Source: Alphaproteobacteria bacterium (lineage in GTDB: Bacteria > Pseudomonadota > Alphaproteobacteria > Caulobacterales > Parvularculaceae). Taken from it: 64,000 nucleotides of DNA. A model generated the notes under the pieces. That model worked only from the letters and a program-made list of their open reading frames with translations. It had not been told where the DNA came from and searched no databases. Positions 44,270 through 54,084 of this stretch are shown here, in pieces. Position 1 is the first letter of the stretch; every line of letters starts with the position of its first letter. The stretch is from contig WGLS01000001.1 in assembly GCA_016125455.1 (NCBI GenBank), positions 186,001-250,000 on the forward strand. Direction: 5' to 3'. The position numbers and the translations under genes are program-made.

Positions 44270-45052
44270 TTGACGGCGCATTCGAATTCGACCCGCGGCA
44301 CGACCAGCGACGCTGGCTTGTCAACCCTTGCGCACGACGGCGACGGCCTGTCATCGGACAAGCCGCCGGCTGGCCAAGCGCACGTCGGCAAATCGCATCG
44401 CGCCAGAGAGCGCAGATGCATCGCAACGGGAATTTTCGAAAGCCCGGATCGACTGATCCGGTTTGTCGTCGGACCGGACAACGTTCTTGTCGCGGATATT
44501 GATCGAAAGCTGCCGGGACGCGGGGCATATATCGCGCCGGAAACGGCGGCCCTTGAACGGGCGCTGGCGCGAAACTTGTTCACGAAGGCATTTGGTTGCC
44601 CTGTGAAATTGCCGGAGGGCGTTGACGTCGTAAGCCTGGGCGCCGACCTCGAACAAGCGTTGCGTCGTCGCCTAGCCGCTGCGGCCGGTTTGGCTCGTCG
44701 TGCTGGCGATCTGGTCGTCGGCCTGGAAAAAATCGACAGGATGCCTCTTGGGCGTCTGGCCTTGATTTTCTCGGCTTCTGACGCCGGCGATCGCAGTCGT
44801 CGATTGGCCGAAAAGATCGCCGTCCGGCACGGGGCCTCCATCTCACGACAACTGCCTTCAGCGGCGCTTTCCGCAGCGATCGGCCTTGACGGCGTCAAAT
44901 ACGCAGGAGTGAAGCACGGGCACTGCGCGCCAGGCGCGATGTGCGACGCAGAAAGGCTGGGAAGGTTTGCGCCTTGTGCGCTCGAGATCGGCGATTTGGA
45001 CGTGGCGGCGCTTTCACCGACGATATTTGCGGTCGGTGGTGACGTTAATTGA
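44270..45052 (+). CDS. ylxR: YlxR (DUF448)/L7Ae-like RNA-binding protein
   Basis: A 260-residue two-domain protein. Starts at TTG 44270 with GAGGAGG ahead. Residues 1-48 are a polar extension rich in Ser/Asp/Ala. The YlxR domain follows: RERRCIATG...DRLIRFVVGPDN and GRGAYIAPETAALERAL. From about 160 a second domain resembles the ribosomal L7Ae-like fold (AAGLARRAGDLVVGLEKI, LIFSASDAGDRSRRLAEK). YlxR genes between nusA and infB are common; they likely bind RNA in ribosome or RNase P context. Extension and fusion are common in alphaproteobacteria. Confidence 0.9.
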   Translation: MTAHSNSTRGTTSDAGLSTLAHDGDGLSSDKPPAGQAHVGKSHRARERRCIATGIFESPDRLIRFVVGPDNVLVADIDRKLPGRGAYIAPETAALERALARNLFTKAFGCPVKLPEGVDVVSLGADLEQALRRRLAAAAGLARRAGDLVVGLEKIDRMPLGRLALIFSASDAGDRSRRLAEKIAVRHGASISRQLPSAALSAAIGLDGVKYAGVKHGHCAPGAMCDAERLGRFAPCALEIGDLDVAALSPTIFAVGGDVN

Positions 45053-45059
45053 TTACAGG

Positions 45060-45091
45060 CCGACGTCGGCGGTGGACCGACGTCGGGTTTT
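45060..45091 (+). terminator. Terminator-like hairpin between ylxR and infB
   Basis: CCGACGTCGG-CGGTGGA-CCGACGTCGG then GTTTTG: a ten-base stem starting eight bases past the ylxR stop. The U-tract is only four bases, so it would leak and could lower infB relative to nusA. The infB start is 160 bases on. Confidence 0.65.
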
Positions 45092-45250
45092 GGGAGTATG
45101 TCCTCCTCGGCTTCACGACAGGCGCGCACCCAGCGTTCGTTGCGCCATGCGTCGCCCGTCCGGTCGTGCCGGCTCGGCGGCGGGCCGGTTCGCCGAGGAA
45201 GACCAAGGAACCCCGCCCTGGAACGATCCGGGGCGGACTGCGGAGATTTG

Positions 45251-47911
45251 ATGAGCGACGACGTTGAGACGAAATCTGAGGCTGGCGAAAAGAAAGGCCG
45301 GCGGCCGCTGACGCTACGCCGAACCGAGACCGGTGCGGTGAAGCAAAGCTTTTCCCATGGCCGTTCGAAAACGGTCGTAGTGGAAACGAAGCGGCGGCGC
45401 GTGCTGACCCCTGGCAAGGCCGAGCCGGATGCCAAGCCAGCGCCGGCCAAGGCAGAAGCGCCCAACGTCGAAGTGCTAAAGGCCGCCCCTGCTGCGCCCG
45501 AAACGAAATCAGCGGCGCGCAAGAAACCGACTGTATTGCGGACGCTCTCCGAAGACGAAAAAAACGCCCGGGCGGCGGCGCTCGTCAAAGCTCGCCAGCA
45601 GGAAGAATCACGGCGGAAGATCGAAGAAGCGGAACGCATCGAGCGAGAAAAGCGCGAAACCGAAGAGCGCGCGCGGCTCGATGAGGAACGCAAGCGCCAG
45701 GCGGACGAAGAAGCTCGCCGCGCGAAGGAATCAGAAGAACGCCGGCGAAAGGAAGATGAGGCCCGCGCCGCGCTTGAAGCTGAAGAAGAAGAGCGCAAGA
45801 AGCGGCAATCCGCGAAACCTGGGACAAAGAAAAAGGGCGCCAAGGCCGACGAGCCAGAAGAGGCGGAAGACGATGACGATCGCCGGGGCGACATCGACCG
45901 TACCCAGGAAGGCGATAACCCGCTTGCGCAATTGGGCGGTCGCCTGAAAACGAAGCGTGGCGGGGATCGCGCGGTCGAGCGGGAATCGAAAACCAAGGAC
46001 GCGCCAAAGCGGCGCTCTGGCAAGCTGACGATCGCATCCGCTCTTGAATCCGACGAAGATCGACAGCGGTCGCTTGCCTCCGTTCGACGCGCTCGTGAGC
46101 GTGAAAAGCAAAGGCGCCAGCAGCGTGGGGGTGCGAACGCGCCGATCGTGCGCGAAGTCGTCATACCCGAGACAATCACAGTCCAGGAACTTGCCCAGCG
46201 CATGGCCATGCGGGCTGTCGAGCTTGTGCGCGAACTGATGAAGCAAGGGCAGATGGTGACGGCGAATGCAATGCTCGACGCTGACACGGCGGAACTGATT
46301 GCGACCGACCTTGGTCACACGGTAAAGCGCGTTGCCGAAGCGGATGTTGAGGAAGGCCTTGTCGGGCCTGACGACGACGACGCGGCAAAACTGCCGCGGC
46401 CGCCAGTCGTGACGATCATGGGCCACGTCGACCACGGCAAGACGTCGCTCCTCGACGCCTTGCGGAAAACCGACGTGGTCAAAGGAGAAGCCGGCGGCAT
46501 CACGCAGCACATCGGCGCTTATCAGGTGACGACGCAAATCGGCGGCGAGGAGAAGAAAATCACGTTCCTCGACACGCCTGGCCACGCCGCATTCACGCAA
46601 ATGCGCGCACGCGGCGCGAACGTCACAGACATTGTGATCCTCGTTGTGGCGGCGGACGATTCAATCATGCCGCAAACAGTCGAAGCTATTAACCACGCAC
46701 GCGCCGCAAACGTTCCGATCATTGTGGCGATCAACAAGATCGACAAGCCGCAGGCGAACCCTGACAAAGTCAGGACCGATCTCCTGCAGCACGAGATACA
46801 GGTCGAAAGCCTCGGCGGGGAAATCCAGGATGTCGAAGTCTCGGCGCTCGCCGGGACTAATCTCGATGGATTGCTCGAGGCGATTACGTTGCAGGCGGAA
46901 TTCCTGGAGCTCAAAGCCAACCCGAACCGGTCCGCCGAAGGCTCCGTCGTGGAGGCGCGGCTCGACAAAGGTCGCGGCCCCATTGCGACCTTGCTCGTGG
47001 AACGCGGCACGCTCAAACGCGGCGATATTCTGGTAGTCGGCGCCGAGTGGGGCAAAGTCCGTGCGCTGACCGACGACAAGAATCAACAGGTCCAGGAAGC
47101 GGGCCCCGCTTATCCGGTCGAAATTCTTGGCCTCAATAGCGTGCCGGCGCCAGGCGATAGTTTTGCCGTCGTCGAATCAGAAGCCCGTGCACGCGAAGTT
47201 TCCGAATTCAGAAGCCGCAAGAAACGAGAGCGCGCAAACGCTAGATCGTCCGGCACGTCGCTGGAACAGATGATGGCCCAACTGCAAGACGCGGAGTTGA
47301 AGGAGCTGCCGCTTGTCATCAAGGGCGACGTTCAGGGCTCGGTCGAGGCGATCATTGGCGCCCTTGAAAAAATGTCGACGAACGAAGTCCGCGTTCGCGT
47401 TCTTCACAATGGCGTCGGAGGCATTTCGGAAAGCGACGTAATTCTTGCCGGCGCATCGAAGGCGCCAGTCATCGGCTTCAACGTCCGCGCGAACAAACAG
47501 GCTCGTGATCAGGCCGAAGCGGACGGCGTCGAAATCCGCTACTATTCGGTCATCTACGACCTTATTGATGACATCAAGGGCGCCCTTTCCGGCATGCTCG
47601 ACCCGGAGCTCCGAGAGACCTTCTTGGGAAATGCGGAAATTCTGGAAGTCTTCAACATAACAAAGGTCGGTAAAGTGGCTGGTTGCCGCGTAACCGAAGG
47701 CCAGGTGAAGCGGGGCGCGAAAGTCCGGCTGATCCGCGACAACACCGTGATACACGAGGGCGAGCTTTCCCAGCTCAAGCGCTTCAAGGACGATGTGCAG
47801 GAAGTGCCCGTTGGCCAGGAATGCGGCATGAGCTTCGCCAACTATGACGACCTCAAGGCCGGTGACGTCATTGAGTGCTTCTCGATCGAGAAAATCACGA
47901 GAACGCTGTAG
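45251..47911 (+). CDS. infB: Translation initiation factor IF-2
   Basis: An 886-residue IF-2 from ATG 45251 with GGAG upstream. Residues 1-330 are a long charged region rich in Lys, Arg, Glu and Ala, with an IF2-associated segment near the start ([23 protein letters not shown] in part) and a heptad-like stretch around 120-210. The G domain has G1 [11 protein letters not shown] (about 391-401), DTPGHAAF and NKIDKP, then domains II, III and C2 that bind fMet-tRNA. It places the initiator tRNA on the ribosome. Followed by a GNAT gene and not directly by rbfA. Confidence 0.98.
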   Translation: MSDDVETKSEAGEKKGRRPLTLRRTETGAVKQSFSHGRSKTVVVETKRRRVLTPGKAEPDAKPAPAKAEAPNVEVLKAAPAAPETKSAARKKPTVLRTLSEDEKNARAAALVKARQQEESRRKIEEAERIEREKRETEERARLDEERKRQADEEARRAKESEERRRKEDEARAALEAEEEERKKRQSAKPGTKKKGAKADEPEEAEDDDDRRGDIDRTQEGDNPLAQLGGRLKTKRGGDRAVERESKTKDAPKRRSGKLTIASALESDEDRQRSLASVRRAREREKQRRQQRGGANAPIVREVVIPETITVQELAQRMAMRAVELVRELMKQGQMVTANAMLDADTAELIATDLGHTVKRVAEADVEEGLVGPDDDDAAKLPRPPVVTIMGHVDHGKTSLLDALRKTDVVKGEAGGITQHIGAYQVTTQIGGEEKKITFLDTPGHAAFTQMRARGANVTDIVILVVAADDSIMPQTVEAINHARAANVPIIVAINKIDKPQANPDKVRTDLLQHEIQVESLGGEIQDVEVSALAGTNLDGLLEAITLQAEFLELKANPNRSAEGSVVEARLDKGRGPIATLLVERGTLKRGDILVVGAEWGKVRALTDDKNQQVQEAGPAYPVEILGLNSVPAPGDSFAVVESEARAREVSEFRSRKKRERANARSSGTSLEQMMAQLQDAELKELPLVIKGDVQGSVEAIIGALEKMSTNEVRVRVLHNGVGGISESDVILAGASKAPVIGFNVRANKQARDQAEADGVEIRYYSVIYDLIDDIKGALSGMLDPELRETFLGNAEILEVFNITKVGKVAGCRVTEGQVKRGAKVRLIRDNTVIHEGELSQLKRFKDDVQEVPVGQECGMSFANYDDLKAGDVIECFSIEKITRTL

Positions 47912-48090
47912 CGATACAATGCAGGCCGGGCGCCACCACGCCGGCCATGTATATGACAAGCGCTGGGGGCGCGGACAGCCGTCCGCAACCCTGGGCATAG
48001 TAAACACGGCGTTTGCCAACGTCGCTCGGCGCCAAATCGAGAGACCGTCAGCGCGCCCAAACGTCGAACGGACAGGGAGAATGGCGAGTC

Positions 48091-48600
48091 ATGTTCCTTC
48101 GCCCCCTGAATATTGAACGTGATAAAGATGCGCTGCATGCACTCTACAGCGACCCTAAATGTTGCGAATTCCTGCTCAATCCGGCCACGGAGAGCTTGCA
48201 CGATACGGTTTCAATTCTCCGAACCTACGATTCCGAAGAATCAGATACGAGCTGGGTCGTAGTAAACGATGATGACGGACCGGCGCTTGGCCAAGTGAAG
48301 ATGATTCCGCGCGGCTTCGACACATTTGAAGCGGCAATCATGCTGACGCCGGCGGCGCAGGGCAAAGGGTTAGCTGTCGAGGCTTTGGCAAAGGCGCTGG
48401 ATATCGTGTTCGATGAGCATGGCGCACGGCGGGTCTATGCGGATATTGATCCAGACAATGCACCAACCATCCGACTTTTCGAGAAGCTGGGGTTCATCTT
48501 GGAAGGTCGCCTGCGCGCGACATACGAGACGCATATTGGCGTCCGCGACTCAATCATTGTGAGTCTTCTCGAAAGCGACCGGAAGCCATGGCGCTCTTAA
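48091..48600 (+). CDS. GNAT family N-acetyltransferase (RimJ/RimL-like)
   Basis: A 169-residue acetyltransferase from ATG 48091 with GGGAG upstream. It has the RimJ/RimL-like layout: MFLRPLNIERDKDALHAL at the N-terminus, the acetyl-CoA site GKGLAVEALAKAL (R/Q-x-x-G-x-G/A), VYADIDPDNAPTIRLFEKLGF and LEGRLRATYE. Such enzymes acetylate N-termini of ribosomal proteins or small molecules. It begins 179 bases after infB on the same strand and lies within the usual infB-rbfA gap. Substrate unknown. Confidence 0.88.
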   Translation: MFLRPLNIERDKDALHALYSDPKCCEFLLNPATESLHDTVSILRTYDSEESDTSWVVVNDDDGPALGQVKMIPRGFDTFEAAIMLTPAAQGKGLAVEALAKALDIVFDEHGARRVYADIDPDNAPTIRLFEKLGFILEGRLRATYETHIGVRDSIIVSLLESDRKPWRS

Positions 48601-48631
48601 CGTGACGGCAATCAACTCCGGCCCGAAAGCT

Positions 48632-49735
48632 ATGCTCACTGGGGGAGAGTCCGAACGCAAGCAAGCGAAAATGCCACCGCTAGCGCTTATCTGGGCCTTT
48701 GCCTGGGCAACGGTTTCCGCGAACGTGAGCGCGGCGAATGAACTGGTGTCGGTGGGCGAGGTCATTGCGGAACGTGGGGAAACGGCGTCCGGATTTCTTT
48801 CGTTCGCCGGCTCCACTTCGCGCGGCGTCGATATTCCCGTGACCATTATCAACGGCGCGGGCAATGGGCCGCTGCTGGCCCTGATCGCGGGCGTCCATGG
48901 GATGGAGACAGCGCCACAGGCCGCCTTGCATCGGATCCGGCGCGAAATTGATCCCGCGGATATCTCCGGCGCAATTATTATCGTCCATCGGGTGAACGTT
49001 GAATCATTCCGGCAACGGACGGCCTACCTCAATCCCCTCGACGGAAAGAACATGAACCGCGTCTTCCCTGGGAACGTGCAGGGTTCGATGTCCGAGCGCG
49101 CGGCCGCGGCGATTACCCATCATGTGATCGATCAAGCAGATTATCTTGTCGATATGCATGCAGGCGACGCGAATGAAGATCTCGCGCCCTATGTTTACGT
49201 GCCGATGACGGGCGATCGCGAACAGGACGTTAGCACAATTGCCCTCGCGCGGGCGTTTGGAGTGGGCCGGTACTTGCCAATCGATATCTCAACAACTGAT
49301 TTCGAGGCGCCGATATTCTTGGATTTCACGGCCGCAGTCCGTGGCGTCACCACCATCACGACCGAAACAGGCAGCCGCGGCGAAGCGGCCTCGTGGGCGG
49401 TGGATCTCGCATCGAATGGCGTTCGCGGGGTCTTGGCGCATCTCGGGATGACGAACAAAGGCCCGTACCTTGAACAGACGGCAGAGGTGTGGCTTTCCGC
49501 AGCGGAGATATTTCCTGCGCCGAAGAACGGGTTCTTCGCGGCATCGGTTACGAGTGGTGCGGAGGTTCAAGAGGGCGACGAAATCGGGCGACTGTTCGAT
49601 CCGTTCGGCGATGTGATAGCGATAGTCTCTGCACCATTTGACGGCTGGGTGAACTACGTCATAGCAACGCCGCCAGCAAATGAAGGAGATCCTCTCGCTA
49701 TGATAAGCCGGTTCGGCACGCCGCCGCTGGATTGA
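48632..49735 (+). CDS. Succinylglutamate desuccinylase/aspartoacylase (M14) family secreted protein
   Basis: A 367-residue protein from ATG 48632; ATG 48671 would shorten it by 13. An N-terminal hydrophobic stretch (LALIWAFAWATVSA, ending VSAAN) looks like a signal peptide. The zinc site of the aspartoacylase/M14 group is visible: GVHGMETAPQ (H89, E92) and DMHAG (H176), with NMNRVFPG in between. A C-terminal beta region with GWVNYVIA follows. Such enzymes hydrolyse N-acyl amino acids or peptides, here likely in the periplasm. It overlaps neither neighbour and is 31 bases past the GNAT gene. Confidence 0.88.
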   Translation: MLTGGESERKQAKMPPLALIWAFAWATVSANVSAANELVSVGEVIAERGETASGFLSFAGSTSRGVDIPVTIINGAGNGPLLALIAGVHGMETAPQAALHRIRREIDPADISGAIIIVHRVNVESFRQRTAYLNPLDGKNMNRVFPGNVQGSMSERAAAAITHHVIDQADYLVDMHAGDANEDLAPYVYVPMTGDREQDVSTIALARAFGVGRYLPIDISTTDFEAPIFLDFTAAVRGVTTITTETGSRGEAASWAVDLASNGVRGVLAHLGMTNKGPYLEQTAEVWLSAAEIFPAPKNGFFAASVTSGAEVQEGDEIGRLFDPFGDVIAIVSAPFDGWVNYVIATPPANEGDPLAMISRFGTPPLD

Positions 49736-49911
49736 TACACGAGTCGAACAGATCTTCACGACAGCATTCAACGGGCGCCGGGCGCAAACTTGGATTATTC
49801 TTCTTGCAGGCGTCGCTCAGGCGGCGACAATTCAGCACGCGTCCCATCAAATCCGGAGGCCAGTGGCCGGACGTAACTGCGGCGATTTGCTTGTTATCGC
49901 GCGGAGCTACC

Positions 49912-50685
49912 ATGATAGATCGGCAGGAAATTGATCCGAGACGTCCGCTGCCCGGCGTTATGGTTACGGATGTTGCAACTGAGGCCGACGCTGATTCCGC
50001 GATCGCGGCAGGCGCATTTGCCATTTCTTTTGCGACATCAGACGCTCTCACCAATCACAATGCGGCAGAAATGGCGGGCCAGCATCCAATGCGACGCCTT
50101 TCGGCGTATGTAGCCGCAATAGCGCCTCGAGGCTTGTGGCGCGTGCTCTGCACGACGCGCCAGGCAGGGGAGATAGCCGACGAAATTCATGCCGCCGGCG
50201 CTACTGCCGTTCACTTGCCTTCAACTGCCGGCGACCGAGACAGGACAATTGTTCGCGCCGCCCATCCAAGCGTAAAGATCATCCAGGCGCTCGACGCCCG
50301 CAACAATCGCGCAATCGAGTTCGCTCAAAGCATAGACCGCCAGGTCGACGCGTTCCTCGTCGACTGTGCGCCTCGCCCCGCGCCGACTGCCGACCCATCG
50401 ACATCCCTGGGCGCCAGGCTCGCCGAAGCCTGGGCGCGCGCGAAGGAGATTTCGGATAGCTGCGCTTCGGTGACTATTCTCGCGGGCGAACTGTCGCGAA
50501 ACAATCTCGAGGCGGCGCTATTGGCGGCTACGCCAGCGGGGGCGGCTATTTCGATCCGAACGACGCCAGACATGCCGTCAATCGAACGCATCCAACGGCC
50601 ATCGACAAGAGCTGTCGGTTCACCGACCCGGCATGTCCTTGTTCGCTCAACGGCGCATCCGGCACGGCAGAGAAGCAATGCCTAG
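49912..50685 (+). CDS. TrpF-like (phosphoribosylanthranilate isomerase fold) protein lacking the catalytic Cys
   Basis: A 257-residue protein from ATG 49912 with GGAG seven bases ahead. Its N-terminal strand LPGVMVTDVATEADADSAIAAGAFAISF and central FLVDCAPRPAP resemble TrpF barrel strands, as do TAVHLPS and VTILAGELSRNN. The catalytic Cys found as KICG in true TrpF is replaced (MVTDV), while an Asp in FLVD is kept. It is not in a trp operon; it lies between a deacylase and rbfA. So isomerase activity is doubtful. The family assignment is by pattern only and should be treated as moderate. Confidence 0.6.
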   Translation: MIDRQEIDPRRPLPGVMVTDVATEADADSAIAAGAFAISFATSDALTNHNAAEMAGQHPMRRLSAYVAAIAPRGLWRVLCTTRQAGEIADEIHAAGATAVHLPSTAGDRDRTIVRAAHPSVKIIQALDARNNRAIEFAQSIDRQVDAFLVDCAPRPAPTADPSTSLGARLAEAWARAKEISDSCASVTILAGELSRNNLEAALLAATPAGAAISIRTTPDMPSIERIQRPSTRAVGSPTRHVLVRSTAHPARQRSNA

Positions 50686-50717
50686 CGTTCACGTACATCA
50701 CCGACTATGTGCATTTG

Positions 50718-51143
50718 ATGCGACGGCATTCAACACAAGGGCCTGGCCGGCCCTCGAAAGGTCCATCACAGCGGCAACTCCGGGCCGGCGAGCTCATTCG
50801 GCACGCAATAGTCGAAATCCTTCAACGCGAAGATCTTCGGGACCCTGCGCTGTCCGGCGTCGCGGTAACCGTTAGCGAAGTTCGAATGACGCCCGACCTG
50901 AAGCAGGCGACAGTGTTCTGCGCACGGCTCGGCGCGTCGGCCGGCGAGGGCGACCAAGACTCGGCAATGATACTTGCGCTGAATCGCGTCGCGCCAAAGA
51001 TTCGCGGCCTCCTAGGCAAGAAGATCGACCTGAAATTTACCCCTTCGCTTGAGTTCAAGCGTGACGAAACGTTCGACGAAGCGGAGCGAATACGCCGATT
51101 GCTCGCGCGGCCAGATGTGTCGCGCGACTTGGCGGGCGATTGA
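50718..51143 (+). CDS. rbfA: Ribosome-binding factor A
   Basis: A 141-residue RbfA. The KH-like domain spans about 25-120: RAGELIRHAIVEILQREDLRDP, VSEVRMTPDLKQATVFCARLG and DLKFTPSLEFKRDETFDEA. The N-terminus is basic (MRRHSTQGPGRPSKGPS). I chose ATG 50718; a GTG three codons earlier is possible. It binds the 30S subunit during late maturation. Normally next to infB; here four genes intervene in part (a GNAT, an M14 enzyme and a TrpF-like protein). 3' end is convergent with the small membrane protein gene. Confidence 0.95.
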   Translation: MRRHSTQGPGRPSKGPSQRQLRAGELIRHAIVEILQREDLRDPALSGVAVTVSEVRMTPDLKQATVFCARLGASAGEGDQDSAMILALNRVAPKIRGLLGKKIDLKFTPSLEFKRDETFDEAERIRRLLARPDVSRDLAGD

Positions 51144-51156
51144 CCATTGCCAGTTG

Positions 51157-51558
51157 TTACGGCCCCAGAACGCGCACAGCGGCGATTGCAAGAATGCCTA
51201 CCGCGAAGATGCCGGCGAGCGCATTTCGGGCTAGCTTTGAGGGCGTCGCCCCGCATTCAAGGTGATCCGCTATTCCGAGAAGTGTCGCGAACGACGTAAC
51301 GAATGCCATGCCGCCGTATGCAAGCGTCAACCCAAATGCAATTGGCTCGATCTGAACATTGGATCGGCTCATTGGCAAACCGGTCAATAGCTCGAACACG
51401 CTAGGGCAGAACAAGGTCAGCAGTAATGGCGCAGCCACGGCGGCGCCGGCAAGTGCGATCAATTCAACATCCCACATCGCGGTGACATCAGCATTGGACT
51501 GGTTTTGTGAAGGGTGATTGATCGATTTCAATCGAGCGAAAAACGGCAAGTTCGGCAT
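51157..51558 (-). CDS. Hypothetical four-helix membrane protein
   Basis: A 133-residue protein with GAGGAA six bases upstream of its ATG. A 28-residue polar N-terminus precedes about three hydrophobic segments (ELIALAGAAVAAPLLLTLF, AFGLTLAYGGMAFVTSFATLL and ALAGIFAVGILAIAAVRVL). No family recognised. It sits on the minus strand between rbfA and truB, 13 bases from the rbfA stop, splitting the usual rbfA-truB pair. Confidence 0.65.
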   Translation of the reverse strand: MPNLPFFARLKSINHPSQNQSNADVTAMWDVELIALAGAAVAAPLLLTLFCPSVFELLTGLPMSRSNVQIEPIAFGLTLAYGGMAFVTSFATLLGIADHLECGATPSKLARNALAGIFAVGILAIAAVRVLGP

Positions 51559-51785
51559 TGCAATTCCTCATGCATCCTCTCCCCGTTTGCTTTCGACCTC
51601 CCCGAAAGGTCGCCTTAGAAGGCCTCCCTGACCCTCGGAGAAATCAATAAATCGCAGTTTTGGCGAAAAAATGATGGATCGCATCAAGAAGGCCACTTTT
51701 TGGACATCCGACCAAATAACTTGCGAAACGCCTAGTTGACCCCGGTCTTAATCCCTGTTGAAAGCCAGCGCTTCTCAACCCTGCG

Positions 51786-52739
51786 GTGAACGAAATGGGT
51801 CGTCGGCGAAAAAAGGGCCGCCCGGTCAATGGCTGGATCGTCCTCGACAAGGACTATGATTTCGGGTCGACCGATGCCGTTTCGAAGCTGAAATGGCTGC
51901 TAAAGGCACAAAAGGCCGGCCACGCTGGAACACTCGATCCGCTTGCAACTGGCATTTTGCCAATCGCCTTTGGCGAAGCGACCAAGACGGTCCCGTATGT
52001 GACAGAATCCCGAAAGACTTATCGCTTTACGGCGCGCTGGGGCATTTCGACCACCACGGACGATGCTGAGGGCGAAGAACTCGCCACATCGCAGATCCGA
52101 CCGGATCGCGAGCAGATCCTCTCTAGATTGCCAGCATTTACCGGCGCAATCAAACAAACACCGCCCAAATTTTCGGCAATCAAGATCGACGGCGCGAGAG
52201 CCTACGACCTCGCCCGTGATGGGGAAGATGTATCACCGGCCGCTCGGACAATTCAGGTTCATCGGCTTGAACTGATCAACACCCCCGACGCGGATCATGC
52301 GTCTTTCGAAGCGGTCACGGGTAAGGGGGCATATGTTCGTGCTCTTGTACGTGATTTGGCGAAGGCTCTGGGTACGGAGGGGCACGTCAGCGAACTTCGC
52401 CGAACCGCGGTTGGCCCCTTCACAGAAGCGAACGCCGTCAAATTGTCGATGCTCGAACAACTGGAAACGCCGGAAGAGCGCGATGAGGAACTCCTGCCCG
52501 TCGAAGCGGCGCTGGCGCATCTGCCCCAGGCCGACATCGGGGAATCCGAAGCGGGACGCCTTCGCTGCGGCCAGCCTGCGGTTCTGTCGCCGGCGACTGC
52601 CCGCGGGATCCGGGCTGGCGAGTCCGGCCTGGTCGCCTCGGTCCTGGCGCTCAGAAACGGCGGTCCTGTCGCTATTTGCGAGTTGGACGGCCTGAAACTA
52701 CATCCTTTGCGGGTTTTCAACCTCGCCAACCCGGAGTGA
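51786..52739 (+). CDS. truB: tRNA pseudouridine(55) synthase TruB
   Basis: A 317-residue enzyme that makes pseudouridine 55 in the T-arm of tRNA. The catalytic motif GHAGTLDPLATG carries the nucleophile Asp (D51 from GTG). The KTYRFTARWG, FTGAIKQTPPKFSAIKIDG and RALVRDLAKALGT motifs follow in family order. GTG 51786 and ATG 51795 are both in frame; no strong Shine-Dalgarno decides between them. It needs its own promoter, because rbfA and truB are separated by an opposing gene. A clear terminator follows at 52885. Confidence 0.97.
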   Translation: MNEMGRRRKKGRPVNGWIVLDKDYDFGSTDAVSKLKWLLKAQKAGHAGTLDPLATGILPIAFGEATKTVPYVTESRKTYRFTARWGISTTTDDAEGEELATSQIRPDREQILSRLPAFTGAIKQTPPKFSAIKIDGARAYDLARDGEDVSPAARTIQVHRLELINTPDADHASFEAVTGKGAYVRALVRDLAKALGTEGHVSELRRTAVGPFTEANAVKLSMLEQLETPEERDEELLPVEAALAHLPQADIGESEAGRLRCGQPAVLSPATARGIRAGESGLVASVLALRNGGPVAICELDGLKLHPLRVFNLANPE

Positions 52740-52884
52740 ATTTACCCGTTCAGGCGTTTACCATTGGCCTGATTTCCTTCATTTTTTGGCGAGATTTCGG
52801 CTTCACCCTTTCAACTGTCGGCCGAGCCCCCTCTGAAACACGGTCCGACACGTCGCGAATGGACGCCCTTCCATTTGCCCATTA

Positions 52885-52925
52885 GAGGCCGCCGCCGGAC
52901 CCCTCCAGGGCGGCGGCCTCGTTTT
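52885..52925 (+). terminator. Terminator downstream of truB
   Basis: A perfect 12-base stem GAGGCCGCCGCC/GGCGGCGGCCTC with a 12-base loop, followed by GTTTTCC. It lies about 145 bases past the truB stop; the stretch between holds no gene I can support. Confidence 0.75.
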
Positions 52926-53021
52926 CCCAAACAGCCAGAAACCTGACTTGACGGTCATGGGCGACAGGGCCGCTGCCATCGCTTATATTCGAATGGTGGG
53001 CAGGCAATGGAGGGGTCAGAA

Positions 53022-53690
53022 ATGGTGAACAGCAAATGCGGCGCGCTTGCAGCCCGGGCGATGCTTGCTATCGCTTCGCTGGGCGTTGCGTCAGGCGCGC
53101 ATGCGCAGGTTCGAAAAGGCACCATCGACGAACGCGTTGTCAGCTCCATGAGCGGTTATGAAGTAATCGCCCTGATGCGGAGCATTTCCGCGCCAACCCG
53201 CCTTACCGACGAGAATCCGAATGACAATGAAAAAACGCTCGAAGCGCGAACTGGTGAAGGGACCGTCTACGTCTTTCTGGCGGGGTGCAACGGCCCAGGT
53301 GCGTATGCCCAATGTTCGGAAATCCAACCAACGATTTATTTCAAAGGGGAAGGCGTGACCCTGGCGCAATTGAATCGCTTCAATCTCGACGACACGACGA
53401 TTTCGATTGCCGGACTCCTCGATGACGGCCGCGGCGTCGTCTTTGTCCGCCGGCAACTTGAGGGCGGCGTCACGGCAAGCCACGTGCGCTGGACAATTGG
53501 TCAGTTTTTGAAGGATGCCGAAGCGCTCCTGAAATCCATCGATCCGAGCGGCGCGCCAGCGATATCGCTCCCGGCGGCCGTCACCAGCGAAACGGTCTCT
53601 TCAGCGATCCGGGTAAACGGCGTCGGCGTAAATGCGCCGTCCTTGACCGCCCCTGAAGACGCCGGGCCGGGCAAAGTCGCGAACGACTGA
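53022..53690 (+). CDS. YbjN-like domain secreted protein
   Basis: A 222-residue protein from ATG 53022 with GGAGGGG six bases ahead. A Sec signal ends at SGAHAQ. The mature domain (about 30-160) has the YbjN pattern: RSISAPTRLTDENPNDNEKT, VYVFLAGCNGPGAYAQCSEI, LAQLNRFNLDDTTISIAGLL and VRWTIGQFLKDAEAL, with two Cys that may form a disulfide. The C-terminal 50 residues are low in charge and likely flexible. YbjN proteins have been linked to sensing and stress, but their mechanism is unknown. Confidence 0.75.
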   Translation: MVNSKCGALAARAMLAIASLGVASGAHAQVRKGTIDERVVSSMSGYEVIALMRSISAPTRLTDENPNDNEKTLEARTGEGTVYVFLAGCNGPGAYAQCSEIQPTIYFKGEGVTLAQLNRFNLDDTTISIAGLLDDGRGVVFVRRQLEGGVTASHVRWTIGQFLKDAEALLKSIDPSGAPAISLPAAVTSETVSSAIRVNGVGVNAPSLTAPEDAGPGKVAND

Positions 53691-53814
53691 TTGACCACTC
53701 GCGGCGGACGGCGTCTTGCGCCGCCACCGTGCGTCATCTAAGGACTTTTTTTTTGACCGCGCTGGACGGCGTCCCGGCGCGGCCATTCCATTTACGGCGC
53801 CGCGGAGAACTTCA

Positions 53815-54084
53815 ATGTCCATAACAGCAGCGCGTAAGGCGCAACTGATCAAGGAATACGCCCTCGAAGCGGGGGACACAGGCTCGCCGGAAGTTCAGGT
53901 TGCAATCCTGTCAGAGCGGATCACAAACCTCACCGAGCACTTCAAAGACCACAAGAAGGATAACCATTCCCGTCGCGGGCTCCTGAAGATGGTGTCACAG
54001 CGCCGCCGGTTGCTCGACTACGTGAAGAGCAAGGACGAAGAACGCTACAAGGCGCTTATCGAGCGGCTTGGCCTGCGCCGATAG
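53815..54084 (+). CDS. rpsO: 30S ribosomal protein S15
   Basis: An 89-residue S15, the usual size. Helices read [34 protein letters not shown] (in two pieces, about 20-55) and [23 protein letters not shown], and the protein ends IERLGLRR. Start ATG 53815 has GGAGA seven bases upstream. S15 binds 16S rRNA and often its own mRNA leader. A run of nine T at 53745-53753 lies upstream in the leader. An SDR gene follows, then pnp; a hairpin without U-tract (CTTCGGC/GCCGAAG at 54097-54116) is in the rpsO-SDR gap. Confidence 0.98.
   Translation: MSITAARKAQLIKEYALEAGDTGSPEVQVAILSERITNLTEHFKDHKKDNHSRRGLLKMVSQRRRLLDYVKSKDEERYKALIERLGLRR

Noticed and set aside
44224-46287. Long minus-strand open frame of 687 residues across nusA end, ylxR and infB
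   Set aside because: Its translation is Ser/Arg-rich with no domain, and it is antisense to clear ylxR and infB genes. Typical of GC-rich DNA.
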